Notes: generated by a model from the sequence alone, not told the origin. Shown: positions 1 through 9,084, counted from the first letter of the stretch. The stretch: 64,000 nucleotides of DNA from Palsa-459 sp963841965 (GCA_963841965.1 CAWJES010000001.1:444822-508821), one strand, 5' to 3'. A program made the numbers and translations.

Positions 1-2521
1 CGGGGGCCAGCAGGCCCAGCATCGCGGCCTGCACCTCCTCGATCAGCTTGTAGATGATCTCGTAGGTCCTGATCTCGACATCCTGGACCTCGGCCATCTC
101 GCGGCTGCGCCGGTCCGGCCGGACGTTGAAGCCGATGATCGTGGCGTTCGAGGCCTTGGCCAGCTGCACGTCGTTCTCGGTGATCCCGCCGACGCCGCGC
201 AGGACGAAGGCCAGCTTGACGTCATCGCGCTCGAGCTTGCGGAGGCTCTCGGTGCAGGCCTCGAGGGAACCCTGGACGTCCGCCTTGAGGACCAGGTTGA
301 GCGTCGCGGTCTCGCCGCGCTGCAGCTGCTCGAACAGGTCCTCGAGCCGGGCGCCGCCGGTGGCGACGATCGGCTGGTGGCCCGTGAGGCGGAGGCGCTG
401 AGCACGCGCGTCGCCGAGCGTCCTGGCATGGCCGAGGTCGCGCGCGACGCGCATCTCGTCGCCGGCGCGGGGCGCCTCGGAAAAGCCGAGCACCTGGACG
501 GGGGTCGAGGGACCGACGACCTTGACGGTCTCGCCGCGATCGTTGACGAGCGCCTTCACCTTGCCCCAGGCGGCTCCCGCGACGATCGCGTTGCCGACCT
601 CGAGCAGGCCCTCTTGGACCATCACGGTGGCCACCGGGCCCCGCCCGACCTCGAGGTTCGCCTCGAGCACGGCGCCCGTGGCTCGTCCGGTCGGCCGGGC
701 GACGAGCTCCTCGACCTCGGCGACGACGATGACCTGCTCGAGCAGCTCGTCGATGCCCGTCTGCTGCAGGGCGGAGATCTCGACGCAGATCGTGTCGCCG
801 CCCCACTTCTCGGGGACGAGTCCCTGCTGGGACAGTTGCTCGAGCACCCTGTCCGCGTTGGCGTCGGGACGGTCGATCTTGTTCACCGCGACGATGATCG
901 GGACCTCAGCCGCCTTCGCGTGGTTGATCGCCTCGATCGTCTGGGGCATCACGCCGTCATCGGCCGCGACCACGAGGATCACGATGTCGGTCACGTTGGC
1001 GCCGCGCGCACGCATGGCGGTGAACGCCTCGTGGCCCGGCGTGTCGATGAACGCGATGGCGTGGCCGTGCCACTCGACCTTGTACGCGCCGATGTGCTGG
1101 GTGATCCCGCCGGCCTCGCCGGCCACCACGTTGGAAGAGCGGATCCGGTCGAGGAGCAGGGTCTTGCCGTGGTCGACATGGCCCATGATCGTGACGATGG
1201 GCGGCCGCGGCGTGCGCTCGATCGCGTCGAGCTCCTCGTCCTCCTCGAAGTAGCGGGCGAGCAGCTCGGCTTCCTGCTCCTCGCCTGGGTCGACGAGGCG
1301 GACGACCGCCCCGAGCTCCGCGGCGAACAGCTCGATCATGTCGTCGGTCAGTGCCTGGGTGCCGGTCACGATCTCGCCCTGCAGGAACAGGAAGCGGATC
1401 ACGTCGCCGGCGCTGCGGTTCAGCTTCGGGCCGACGTCCTTCGCGGTCGAGCCGCGCTCGATGATGACCTCGCCCTCGGGGATCGGGGCGTTGGAGGGCA
1501 CGTACGTCGTGAGCTGCGTGGGCTCGAGCTCCTCGAGGTTGCGGCGACGCCGACCGGATCGGCGGCGCTGTGGCGGGCGGCCCCGCTGGGGCCCTCCCCT
1601 GCCGGCTCCCGGCGCACCCGGACGTCCCGGAGGGCCGCCCGGTGCGCCACCGCCGGGACCGCCGGGTCCGGGCCTGCCGCCGAAGCTCGCGCCGCCCGAG
1701 CGGGGGGGCCCGCCGGGTCGCGGCGCTCCGGTGCCGGTCCGCGGTGGACCACCGGGACGCGGTGAGACGGTCCTGCCGCCGGGGCCGCCCGGCCGCGCGC
1801 CACCAGGGGGGCCGGGACGACGCAGCCCGCCGGGCGGCGGGGGGATGGGCTTGCCCGAGGCGCTCAATGGAGCGCGTCCGGGCGGCGGGGGGATGACCTT
1901 GCCAGACGAGCTGAGCGGCGGCCGGGGCGGCCGGGTGGACCCGGGTCCGCTCCCGACTGGAGCCCCGGTCCTCGGGGCGGCGGGCCTGGGCGATGCCGCC
2001 TGCGGTGGCGTCGGCGCGGGGGCGGGGGCCGGCGCGTGCTCTGGCCCGCCCTCAGGCGCTGGGGGCGTGACAGGCGTCGAGACCGGCGTGAACGTGCGCG
2101 GTGCGGCGGTCGCGGGCCGCGTGGGCGCCGGCGGAGCCGGCGGCGGCTCGGCCGCGGGCGCCCGCGTCGATGCGGCGGCCGTGCGCTGGGACGAGACGGT
2201 GCGAGTCGTCGTGGGCGCGCGAGGTGGTGCCGGCGGGACCTGCGGGGCGGTGGCGGGCGCGGGCGCAGCGACGGGTGCTGCCTGGGCGGCCGGGGCCGCC
2301 GGCTCCTCGGGTGAGGTGTCACGGCGCAGGCCCTCGGCGTCCGCCTTGCGGCGGACCCGGTCCGCCTGGGCATCCTCGATCGATGATGAGTGGCTCTTCA
2401 CCCCGATGCCGAGGGATATCGAGAGGTCGAGTGCCTCTTTGTTGGTCAGCCCGAGCTCCCGTGCCAGCTCGTAGACGCGAATCTTCTTCGGCAAATGTCC
2501 CTCGTCGTTCTCAGTCGCCAC
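1..2521 (-). CDS. infB: Translation initiation factor IF-2 (3' end cut by window edge)
   Basis: GTPase that places initiator tRNA on the 30S subunit and promotes 50S joining. About 840 codons are visible and the C-terminal domains run off the window. The N-terminus has an IF2_N-type helix (LPKKIRVYELARELGL), then a linker of some 300 residues rich in Pro, Gly, Ala and Arg, then an Arg-rich patch and the G domain. The P-loop MGHVDHGKT lies near 1160-1185 and NKID near 870-885. The start is GTG at 2521. An AGGAGG lies 17 nt upstream, rather far, and an in-frame stop just above it excludes an upstream start; TTG a few codons in is the alternative. It lies downstream of nusA, with no ylxR between them. 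Confidence 0.95.
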   Translation of the reverse strand, partial: MATENDEGHLPKKIRVYELARELGLTNKEALDLSISLGIGVKSHSSSIEDAQADRVRRKADAEGLRRDTSPEEPAAPAAQAAPVAAPAPATAPQVPPAPPRAPTTTRTVSSQRTAAASTRAPAAEPPPAPPAPTRPATAAPRTFTPVSTPVTPPAPEGGPEHAPAPAPAPTPPQAASPRPAAPRTGAPVGSGPGSTRPPRPPLSSSGKVIPPPPGRAPLSASGKPIPPPPGGLRRPGPPGGARPGGPGGRTVSPRPGGPPRTGTGAPRPGGPPRSGGASFGGRPGPGGPGGGAPGGPPGRPGAPGAGRGGPQRGRPPQRRRSGRRRRNLEELEPTQLTTYVPSNAPIPEGEVIIERGSTAKDVGPKLNRSAGDVIRFLFLQGEIVTGTQALTDDMIELFAAELGAVVRLVDPGEEQEAELLARYFEEDEELDAIERTPRPPIVTIMGHVDHGKTLLLDRIRSSNVVAGEAGGITQHIGAYKVEWHGHAIAFIDTPGHEAFTAMRARGANVTDIVILVVAADDGVMPQTIEAINHAKAAEVPIIVAVNKIDRPDANADRVLEQLSQQGLVPEKWGGDTICVEISALQQTGIDELLEQVIVVAEVEELVARPTGRATGAVLEANLEVGRGPVATVMVQEGLLEVGNAIVAGAAWGKVKALVNDRGETVKVVGPSTPVQVLGFSEAPRAGDEMRVARDLGHARTLGDARAQRLRLTGHQPIVATGGARLEDLFEQLQRGETATLNLVLKADVQGSLEACTESLRKLERDDVKLAFVLRGVGGITENDVQLAKASNATIIGFNVRPDRRSREMAEVQDVEIRTYEIIYKLIEEVQAAMLGLLAP

Positions 2522-2655
2522 CCGTTGCGTACAGGCGGCCTCCTATTGTCACACATCCGCCTTCGACCTTCGGCCCCTCGCGCGAGACGGACACGCGAGT
2601 CACCGGGCCTCGCCCCGCGGGATCCCCCTGCGGCGCTCGGCTCCTCGATCCCCCG
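2522..2655 (-). other. nusA-infB intergenic gap
   Basis: This is 134 nt between the nusA stop and the infB start. I see no ylxR-like coding sequence, only a GACAAT hexamer followed by AGGAGG on the minus strand, which could be a weak internal promoter or a leftover Shine-Dalgarno. Confidence 0.4.
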
Positions 2656-4131
2656 CTATGCGGTGGCGTCCTCTGCTGCGGCCTCCTCGGCCCCGACCTC
2701 TGCGGCTTCGGCTTCCTCCTCGTCGAGCTCGTCAGCGGCAACCTGATCCGCGTGCTCCTCGGCAGCCGCGGCCTCCTCGATGAGCTCCTCGACGATGGCG
2801 ACCTCCACGGCCTCGACTTCGAGCTCCTCGGCGACGACCTCGGCGGCGAGCTCCTCGACGATCGCCTCTTCGACGATCACCTCGACCAGCTCCTCGGCGA
2901 CCTCCTCTGCCAGGATCTCGACCGCGGCGGCCTTGGCGAGCAGCTCCTCGGAGGGGTTGTCCCCGGCCTCGGCGAGCTCCTCGGCGACCTCTGCAGCCAG
3001 CGCCTCGACGATGGCCGCTTCCACGACGACCTCGGCGATGTCCTCCGCGACGACCTCGGCCATGGCCTCGACGACGTCCTCGGCGGCCTCGGGGGCCGGG
3101 TGCCAGACCATCTGGCCGTCCTCCTCGACCCACTCGCCCTCGGCGTACTCGATGTCCGCCTCCTCGGCGTCCTGGGACTCCGAGCGGATGTCGATCCGCC
3201 ACCCGGTGAGCCTCGCTGCGAGGCGGGCGTTCTGCCCCTCCTTGCCGATGGCGAGCGACAGCTGGGCGTCGTTCACGATGACCGTCGCGTTGCCCTCGTC
3301 ATCGAGGCGCACCTCGCGGACGCGGGCGGGCTGCAGGGCGCTTTGGATGAAGTCGACCGGGTCCTCCGAGTACGGGACGACGTCGACGCGCTCGCTCTTC
3401 AGCTCGTTCGTGACCATGCGGACGCGCGATCCGCGCGCCCCGACGCAGGCACCGACGGGGTCCACGTTGTGGTCGTTGGACCACACCGCGATCTTCGTGC
3501 GGTGGCCGGGCTCGCGCGCGAGGGCCTTGATCTCGACGATGCCCGACGCGATCTCGGGGACCTCCAGCTCGAAGAGCCGCTTCACAAGGCCCGGGTGCGT
3601 CCGGCTGACGACGATCTGGGGTCCCTTGGTCGTCTTGCGCACCTCGACGATGTACGCCTTCACGCGCGCACCGTGGTCGTAGCGCTCGTAGGCGATCTGC
3701 TCGGCCTGCGGCAGAAGCGCCTCGACCTTGCCGAGGTCGAGCAGCGTGTAGCGGCTGTCGGTCTGCTGGACGATGCCCGTGACGATGTCGCCCTCTCGCC
3801 CGGCGTACTCGTCGTACATCTGCTTGCGCTGGATGTCGCGGATGATCTGCATGAGGACCTGCTTGGCCGTCTGGGCCGCGATGCGCCCGAAGTCCTTCGG
3901 CGTCGCGTCCCACTCTCGCGTGACGTTGCCGTCGACGTCGAGCTCGAGGCCCCACACCTTGATCTCCCCGGACTCCCGGTCGATCGTGACCTCAGCCTCC
4001 TCTGCGGAGTCGGGAAGCCGCTTGTACGCCGCGAGCAGCGCGTTGGCCAGCGCCTCCAGCAGCTCGTCCTCGGCGATGTTGGAATCGCGCGCGATCTGGG
4101 AGAGGGCGTCGAGGAATTCGTAGTTCTGCAT
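2656..4131 (-). CDS. nusA: Transcription termination/antitermination factor NusA with acidic C-terminal tail
   Basis: Binds RNA polymerase and nascent RNA to modulate pausing, termination and antitermination. The 491-residue product has the NusA N-terminal domain, an S1 domain around residues 130-200 and tandem KH domains to about residue 345 (for example SLAIGKEGQNARLAARLTGW). After WHPAPEAAEDV it carries a tail of roughly 135 residues built almost only from Glu, Ala, Val, Leu and Ile, in imperfect repeats such as EVAEELVEVIVEEAIVEELA. The tail resembles neither the E. coli AR domains nor ordinary actinobacterial NusA, which stops after KH2. ATG at 4131 lies 2 nt after rimP, so the two are probably co-transcribed. 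Confidence 0.96.
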   Translation of the reverse strand: MQNYEFLDALSQIARDSNIAEDELLEALANALLAAYKRLPDSAEEAEVTIDRESGEIKVWGLELDVDGNVTREWDATPKDFGRIAAQTAKQVLMQIIRDIQRKQMYDEYAGREGDIVTGIVQQTDSRYTLLDLGKVEALLPQAEQIAYERYDHGARVKAYIVEVRKTTKGPQIVVSRTHPGLVKRLFELEVPEIASGIVEIKALAREPGHRTKIAVWSNDHNVDPVGACVGARGSRVRMVTNELKSERVDVVPYSEDPVDFIQSALQPARVREVRLDDEGNATVIVNDAQLSLAIGKEGQNARLAARLTGWRIDIRSESQDAEEADIEYAEGEWVEEDGQMVWHPAPEAAEDVVEAMAEVVAEDIAEVVVEAAIVEALAAEVAEELAEAGDNPSEELLAKAAAVEILAEEVAEELVEVIVEEAIVEELAAEVVAEELEVEAVEVAIVEELIEEAAAAEEHADQVAADELDEEEAEAAEVGAEEAAAEDATA

Positions 4132-4133
4132 CG

Positions 4134-4640
4134 TCAGCCTTTCTTCTCCGCCGGGACGCCGCGCTTCGCACGGCCGCCCTTCGACGGGGTGGGCTTGGGG
4201 GCGGATCCCCAGACGAAGACCGTCCGGGCGCGCTCAATCTCGCTGTACGCGGCGGTGCGGTCCACGCCGTCGGCCTCGACCGTGATGCCACGCTCGTCGG
4301 CCGAGCGCAGGATCCCTGTGACGCGCTCGGCGGTGCCGCCGGCTGGTGTGATCCGGAGGGTCACGGTCTCGCCGATGGCCCCCTCGAAGTGCGCCTGGGT
4401 CCGCAGCCTGCGCTCGAGGCCCGGGCTCGAGACCTCCAGGTTGTACCGGCCGGGCATCGGGTCGTGGTCGTCGAAATACGCCGACAGGGCGCTGTTGGCC
4501 GACGCGAGCGCCTCCAGGTCCACGCCGCCGGGCCTCGTGACCGTGACCGTGATGGCGCCGGAGGTGACCTCCACGTCATAGAGCTCGAGCCCCGAGGAGG
4601 TGAGCAGGGGCGTGATCTGTCCCGCGAGATCCATCTCCAT
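4134..4640 (-). CDS. rimP: Ribosome maturation factor RimP
   Basis: Needed for 30S subunit maturation. The product of about 168 residues has the RimP N-terminal alpha/beta domain (LELYDVEV, then the family motif LEVSSPGLERRL) and a C-terminal SH3-like barrel. It ends in a basic tail (KGGRAKRGVPAEKKG). The ATG at 4640 is chosen because GGAGGAGGTGGAGGG sits immediately upstream; ATG at 4634 is possible, and the longer reading from 4676 would start inside the leader hairpin's T-tract. It is the first gene of rimP-nusA-infB. Confidence 0.93.
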   Translation of the reverse strand: MEMDLAGQITPLLTSSGLELYDVEVTSGAITVTVTRPGGVDLEALASANSALSAYFDDHDPMPGRYNLEVSSPGLERRLRTQAHFEGAIGETVTLRITPAGGTAERVTGILRSADERGITVEADGVDRTAAYSEIERARTVFVWGSAPKPTPSKGGRAKRGVPAEKKG

Positions 4641-4667
4641 CCCTCCACCTCCTCCATCCGTGCACGG

Positions 4668-4699
4668 CCAAATCAAAAGCGCGGGCCGCGGCCCGCGCT
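4668..4699 (-). terminator. Intrinsic terminator or attenuator in the rimP leader
   Basis: On the minus strand, positions 4699-4678 form a perfect 22-nt palindrome (AGCGCGGGCCG and its complement), followed directly by TTTGATTT. It lies between the likely rimP promoter (-10 at 4741-4736) and the rimP Shine-Dalgarno. It can therefore act on the rimP transcript itself as well as ending proS transcription. Confidence 0.7.
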
Positions 4700-4735
4700 C
4701 GACAGGTCCAAGCGTCCTTGCGGACTGTGGGAGGC

Positions 4736-4741
4736 ATTGTA
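4736..4741 (-). promoter_or_regulatory. Probable -10 box for the rimP-nusA-infB operon
   Basis: The minus strand reads TGCTACAAT, an extended -10 with TACAAT. It lies about 95 nt upstream of the rimP start. A start near 4729 would give a leader that contains a GTCC-GCAA-GGAC hairpin (4725-4714) and then the terminator. No clear -35 box is seen. Confidence 0.55.
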
Positions 4742-4779
4742 GCAGGAGGCACGAATGCGGTTTCGGGGCGACGAGCCCC

Positions 4780-6504
4780 TCAGCGCGTGGCGACGGCCGT
4801 CACGAGCGTGGCGAGCGTTCCCGCCGCGCCGGCGAGCTCGACCTCGTCCACCGTGCCCGAGGCCCGGTCCTTCACCTCGACGATGCCCCGCTCGAGGCCC
4901 TTGCCCCCGACCGTGACCCGCAGCGGGACCCCGATCAGGTCCGCGTCGGCGAACGTGACCCCCGCGGACACGTCGCGGTCGTCAAGGAGCACCGCCACCC
5001 CGAGGCTCCGCAGCTCGTCGTGCAGGGCGCCCGCCGTCTCGGCCACGAGGGGGTTTCGTCCCGCCCCGACGGCGCAGATGTGCACGTCGTAGGGGGCGAC
5101 GGCTGCCGGCCACACGAGCCCGTTGTCGTCGTGGTCGATCTCGGCGAGGACGGCGATGAGCCGGGACACGCCGATCCCGTAGCACCCCATCCAGTAGGGC
5201 TGCTCGGTGCCGTCCTCGGCGGTGAAGTTCGCACCGGGCATCTTGGAGGAGTAGGTGAGCCCGAGCTGGAAGATGTGGGCCGCCTCGACGGATCGCACGA
5301 CCTCGAGGACGCCGCCGCAGCGCACGCAGGCATCGCCGGCCGCGGCGGTGACGAAGTCCCCGTAGCGGTCCGGCTCGAAGTCGCGCCCGGCGACGACGTC
5401 GACGAGGTGGACGTCCACCTCGTTGGCACCGGTCACCCAGCCGTGCGCTGCGCGCCGAACCGATTCGTCGGCGACCACGCGGGCCTCGAGGCCCACCGGG
5501 CCGAGGTACCCCTTCACGATCCCGGGGTTGGCCGAGAACTGCGCGTCGTCGAAGAGCTTCCATCCGCTCGGCAGCTTCGCCTCGCGGGTCCCCGGAACCA
5601 GGATCACCACGGGTCGGTCGAGCTCGTCGAGGGCGGCGACCGCCTTCAAGGAGGTCTCCGGCGTCGCCCCGCGGTCCGCCAGGAATCCAACGACGTCGTC
5701 GATCGTCGCCATCCCGGGGGTCGCGACCCGTGATGCCGGTGGGGCGTCGATCGTCGCGGGATCCACGATCCCGCCCGCCGGACCCACCGCTGCCGCCTCG
5801 ACATTCGCCGCGTACCCGCACGCGGGGCACCGCACGAAGTGGTCCTCGCCAATGGGGGCCTCGACCATGAACTCGTGGTTCACGTCGCCTCCGATCCCGC
5901 CGCTGAGCGCCTCGACGGGGGTCACCTCCAGGCCGAGGCGCTCGAAGATCCGCAGGTAGGCGAGCTTCGCCCTGTCGTAGGAGACGAACATCTGGTCCTT
6001 GTCGACGTCGAAGGAGTAGGCGTCGCACATCGTGAACTCGCGCCCGCGCAGCAGGCCGAAGCGCGGCCTCGCCTCATCGCGGAACTTGGACTGGATCTGG
6101 TACACGGTGAGCGGCAGCTGGCGGTAGGAGTCAACCTCGCCCGCGACCGTCGAGGTCACGACCTCCTCATGGGTGAGCCCGAGGACGAACCGTCCGCCTC
6201 GCGCATCGAGCACCATCGCGGGCAGCGCGTCTCCGCCGAACTTCGCCGCGCGGCCCGACTGCTCCCACAGCTCAATGGGGCTGAGCGCGGGCATCAGCAT
6301 CTCCTGCATGCCTGCTCGGTCGAGCTCCTCGCGGATGATGTCGCTCACGCGCCGCAGCACCCGCGTGCCGAGCGGCAGGAAGGTGTACACGCCCGACGCG
6401 ACCCGGCGGACGTAGCCTGCGCGCACGAGCAGGGCGTGGCCCGCGGTGTCCGCGTCGGCGGGATCCTCACGGAGGGTGCGCAGGAGCATCTGGGACATCC
6501 GCAT
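4780..6504 (-). CDS. proS: Prolyl-tRNA synthetase (bacterial type)
   Basis: Charges tRNA-Pro with proline. The 574-residue product has the class II core in bacterial ProRS order: motif 1 region (GVYTFLPLGTRVLRRV), motif 2 (FRDEARPRFGLLRGREFTM), the inserted editing domain around residues 230-380, motif 3 (YGIGVSRLIAVLAE) and a C-terminal anticodon-binding domain. The length is normal. The start is ATG at 6504, with a second ATG two codons later at 6498 equally possible. It follows ispG by 17 nt in the same direction, and transcription probably ends at the hairpin near 4690. Confidence 0.97.
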   Translation of the reverse strand: MRMSQMLLRTLREDPADADTAGHALLVRAGYVRRVASGVYTFLPLGTRVLRRVSDIIREELDRAGMQEMLMPALSPIELWEQSGRAAKFGGDALPAMVLDARGGRFVLGLTHEEVVTSTVAGEVDSYRQLPLTVYQIQSKFRDEARPRFGLLRGREFTMCDAYSFDVDKDQMFVSYDRAKLAYLRIFERLGLEVTPVEALSGGIGGDVNHEFMVEAPIGEDHFVRCPACGYAANVEAAAVGPAGGIVDPATIDAPPASRVATPGMATIDDVVGFLADRGATPETSLKAVAALDELDRPVVILVPGTREAKLPSGWKLFDDAQFSANPGIVKGYLGPVGLEARVVADESVRRAAHGWVTGANEVDVHLVDVVAGRDFEPDRYGDFVTAAAGDACVRCGGVLEVVRSVEAAHIFQLGLTYSSKMPGANFTAEDGTEQPYWMGCYGIGVSRLIAVLAEIDHDDNGLVWPAAVAPYDVHICAVGAGRNPLVAETAGALHDELRSLGVAVLLDDRDVSAGVTFADADLIGVPLRVTVGGKGLERGIVEVKDRASGTVDEVELAGAAGTLATLVTAVATR

Positions 6505-6521
6505 CGCGAGAACCTAACCCG

Positions 6522-7751
6522 TCAGTCGGCGAGTCGGTCGCGAATCTTCGCGATGCGCACACTCGCGTGGTTCGCGTCGGCGCCCCGCTCGTCGAGCAGC
6601 GCGACCCGATCGGCCTCCGCCTCGGCCTCGGCGCCCTCGTCCGCTGCGGCGAGGCGCGCCTCCACGCCCTCTGCGACGAGGCGCTCCGCCTCCGCGACGA
6701 GCTCCTCGACCATCCGCTCCTCGGGGACGACCCTCACGATCTTGCCCCGGATGAACAGGTGGCCCTTCTTCTTCCCCGCCGCGATGCCCAGGTCCGCGTG
6801 CCTCGCCTCGCCCGGGCCGTTGACGACGCAGCCCATGACCGCGACCTGGATCGGCAGGTTCCTGCCCTCGAGCGCGCGCTGGGCCGCAGTGGCCACGGCG
6901 ATCACGTCCACCTCGGCGCGCCCGCAGCTCGGGCACGCGATGAGATCGAGGTCCTTGCGCTCGCGGAGCCCGAGCGCCTCGAGCAGCTGGCGGCCCGCGC
7001 GGGCCTCCTCGACGGGGTCGGCCGTGAGCGAGTAGCGGATCGTGTCGCCGATCCCCTCGGCGAGGAGGGTGGCGATCCCGGCGGTCCCCTTGATCAGTCC
7101 CGCGGGCGGCGGGCCCGCTTCGGTGACCCCCAGGTGCAGCGGGTGGTCGAACGTCTCGGACGCGAGCCGGTATGCCGCGATCATGAGGGCCACCGACGAG
7201 GCCTTCACCGAGATCTTCACGTCCTCGAAGCCGACCTCCTCGAAGTACTCCAACTCCCGCCTGGCCGACTCCACGAGCGCCTCGGGGGTGGCGCCGCCGA
7301 ACCGCTCGTAGATCTCGGGGTGCAGCGAGCCCGCGTTGACGCCGATGCGGATCGGGACGCCGCGGTCCTTGGCCTCCTGGGCCACAAGCTTGATCTCCTC
7401 GGGCTTGCGAAGGTTCCCCGGGTTGAGCCGCAGGCCCTGGACCCCGGCCTCGAGCGCAGCGAGCGCCATCTCCACGTGGAAGTGGATATCCGCGACGATC
7501 GGCACGGGTGCGCGCGGCACGATCTGGGCCAGGCCCTCGGCGGCGGCCTCCTCGTTGCACGTACACCGCACGATGTCGGCGCCCGCCGCGGCGATGTCGT
7601 AGATCTGCACGAGCGTGCCCTCGACATCCGCGGTCTTGGTCGTCGTCATGGACTGGACCGTGACGGGGGCGTCCCCGCCGACGGCCACGGACCCGACATG
7701 GATCTGGCGGGTCGGCCGCCTCGGGGTCAGGAGCTTGTCGCCGAGGTCCAC
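6522..7751 (-). CDS. ispG: 4-hydroxy-3-methylbut-2-enyl diphosphate synthase (IspG/GcpE)
   Basis: Fe-S enzyme of the MEP isoprenoid pathway that reduces MEcPP to HMBPP. The 409-residue product has the TIM-barrel N-terminal part (ADIHFHVEMAL, LRLNPGN) and the 4Fe-4S ligand motifs ACPSCGR and GCVVNGPGE, then GKKKGHLFIRGK. A tail of about 50 residues rich in Ala and Glu extends past the usual end. The GTG start at 7751 has no Shine-Dalgarno but has CAGAAT exactly 6 nt upstream, as expected of a leaderless message. It lies in a cluster with rseP and dxr, the common actinobacterial order. Confidence 0.97.
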   Translation of the reverse strand: MDLGDKLLTPRRPTRQIHVGSVAVGGDAPVTVQSMTTTKTADVEGTLVQIYDIAAAGADIVRCTCNEEAAAEGLAQIVPRAPVPIVADIHFHVEMALAALEAGVQGLRLNPGNLRKPEEIKLVAQEAKDRGVPIRIGVNAGSLHPEIYERFGGATPEALVESARRELEYFEEVGFEDVKISVKASSVALMIAAYRLASETFDHPLHLGVTEAGPPPAGLIKGTAGIATLLAEGIGDTIRYSLTADPVEEARAGRQLLEALGLRERKDLDLIACPSCGRAEVDVIAVATAAQRALEGRNLPIQVAVMGCVVNGPGEARHADLGIAAGKKKGHLFIRGKIVRVVPEERMVEELVAEAERLVAEGVEARLAAADEGAEAEAEADRVALLDERGADANHASVRIAKIRDRLAD

Positions 7752-7757
7752 GGGACC

Positions 7758-7763
7758 ATTCTG
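7758..7763 (-). promoter_or_regulatory. -10 box for leaderless ispG
   Basis: CAGAAT on the minus strand, separated by 6 nt from the GTG start of ispG. This is one of a series of such arrangements in the window. Confidence 0.45.
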
Positions 7764-7785
7764 CCGTGCCGGGAGCCGCCGACGA

Positions 7786-9084
7786 TCAGCCGAAGGGGTT
7801 CTGCACGCCGTGGGCGATGTCCAGGTACATCTTCGCGACGACGAAGACGAGCAGGAACGCCATGAACGTGTAGGCGACCGGCATCAGCTTCGTGACGTCG
7901 GCGCGGTACCGCCTGCCCCGTCGGGAGCGTCCACCCTCGTACAGCGCGATCGCGACATGGCCGCCGTCGAGGGGGAGCATCGGCAGCATGTTGAGGACGC
8001 CCAGGGAGATGTTGAGCAGGATGAGCATCACGATGAACGGGTACGAGCCCGCCCGGGCGGCATCAGCGAGGTACTCGGCTGCCCCGACTGCCGACACGGT
8101 CCCCTGCCCGTGCGCCTGCGCCTGCGCCGCGGCCCTGGGGCTCGCCACCTGGTGCGCGAGCGAGCTCAGGCCGCCCGGGGAGAACGCATGGCCCAGCGCC
8201 GCGACGGTGCCCGTCACGACATGCCAGACGAGCGCGGTGCCGCCGGTGACCGCGCCGAGCGGGCTCGGCCGCGCGTACACGTGGGTCGACCCGAGCAGGA
8301 TGCCGAGTCGGACGACCTTGGATCCCTGGTCGATCGGCTCGGGGGTGGCGCGGATCAGGACGTCGTGCCCACCGCGGTCCACCACGAGCACGACCGGCTT
8401 GCCGGGCGAGGAGTGGATGATCGACTCGAGCGTTGCCTCGGACTTGGCGGTCCCCGTGATCGCAACGTTGTTGATCGACACGATGACGTCCCCGAGGCGC
8501 AGGCCGGCCAGCTCGGCGGGTGTCTTGCCCGTCGGAGAGGTCTCGAGGCCCTGGATCTGGATCCGAGTCGACGTCGGCTGACCGATGAACCAGAGCGCGC
8601 CGATCGCGAGCAGGAACGCCAGGAGGAGGTGGACGATGGAGCCGGCCGAGGCGACGAGCACGCGCTTGCCGGTCGACTGGTTGACGAAGCTGCGCGGCTC
8701 GTCGGAGGCGTCGAGCTCCTCGAGCGACGTCATCCCGAGGATCTTCACGTAGCCGCCGAGCGGCAGCGCCTTGACCCCGTACTCCGTTTCACCCCTGCGG
8801 ACGGACCACAGCCTCGGTCCGAAGCCGACGAAGAACTCGGTCGCCTTCATCCCGGACCACTTGGCCGTGACGAAGTGGCCGGCCTCGTGCAGCATGATGA
8901 TCGCGAAGACCGAGACCGCCACGAGGTCCCACGCCCATCCCCCGAGCGCGTAGATCGCCGCGAGGAACGCGACCGTGCCGACCACGAGCACGGCGAACCG
9001 CATCGTCAGCTCGGCGCGGCCGGGCGGCGGCTCCTCGAGCTCCCGGGTCGGCGCGTCGACGGGTTCGACGGCAACCCTGGTCAC
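7786..9084 (-). CDS. rseP: Site-2 membrane metalloprotease (RseP/Rip1 family)
   Basis: Intramembrane zinc protease that cleaves membrane-bound anti-sigma factors and other membrane substrates. The 432-residue product has the catalytic HEAGH at residues 66-70 within the first transmembrane region, a PDZ domain around residues 170-270 (LAGLRLGDVIVSINNVAI) and the second active-site motif LPLDGGH near residue 370. Four membrane segments are apparent. The GTG start at 9084 overlaps the dxr stop by 4 nt (GTGA), so translation is probably coupled. The order dxr-rseP-ispG matches other actinobacteria. The substrate here is unknown. Confidence 0.95.
   Translation of the reverse strand: MTRVAVEPVDAPTRELEEPPPGRAELTMRFAVLVVGTVAFLAAIYALGGWAWDLVAVSVFAIIMLHEAGHFVTAKWSGMKATEFFVGFGPRLWSVRRGETEYGVKALPLGGYVKILGMTSLEELDASDEPRSFVNQSTGKRVLVASAGSIVHLLLAFLLAIGALWFIGQPTSTRIQIQGLETSPTGKTPAELAGLRLGDVIVSINNVAITGTAKSEATLESIIHSSPGKPVVLVVDRGGHDVLIRATPEPIDQGSKVVRLGILLGSTHVYARPSPLGAVTGGTALVWHVVTGTVAALGHAFSPGGLSSLAHQVASPRAAAQAQAHGQGTVSAVGAAEYLADAARAGSYPFIVMLILLNISLGVLNMLPMLPLDGGHVAIALYEGGRSRRGRRYRADVTKLMPVAYTFMAFLLVFVVAKMYLDIAHGVQNPFG

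Noticed and set aside
377..1765. Long plus-strand reading frame of 462 residues at the left edge
   Set aside because: It is antisense to infB, whose minus-strand frame shows the IF-2 P-loop, NKID and other motifs.
2511..2741. 76-residue minus-strand reading frame between nusA and infB as YlxR
   Set aside because: It lacks the conserved Cys and Arg motifs of YlxR and runs out of the nusA 3' end in another frame.
2101..4581. 826-residue plus-strand reading frame
   Set aside because: It is antisense to nusA and rimP and has a low-complexity Leu/Asp/Gly composition typical of a GC-rich shadow frame.
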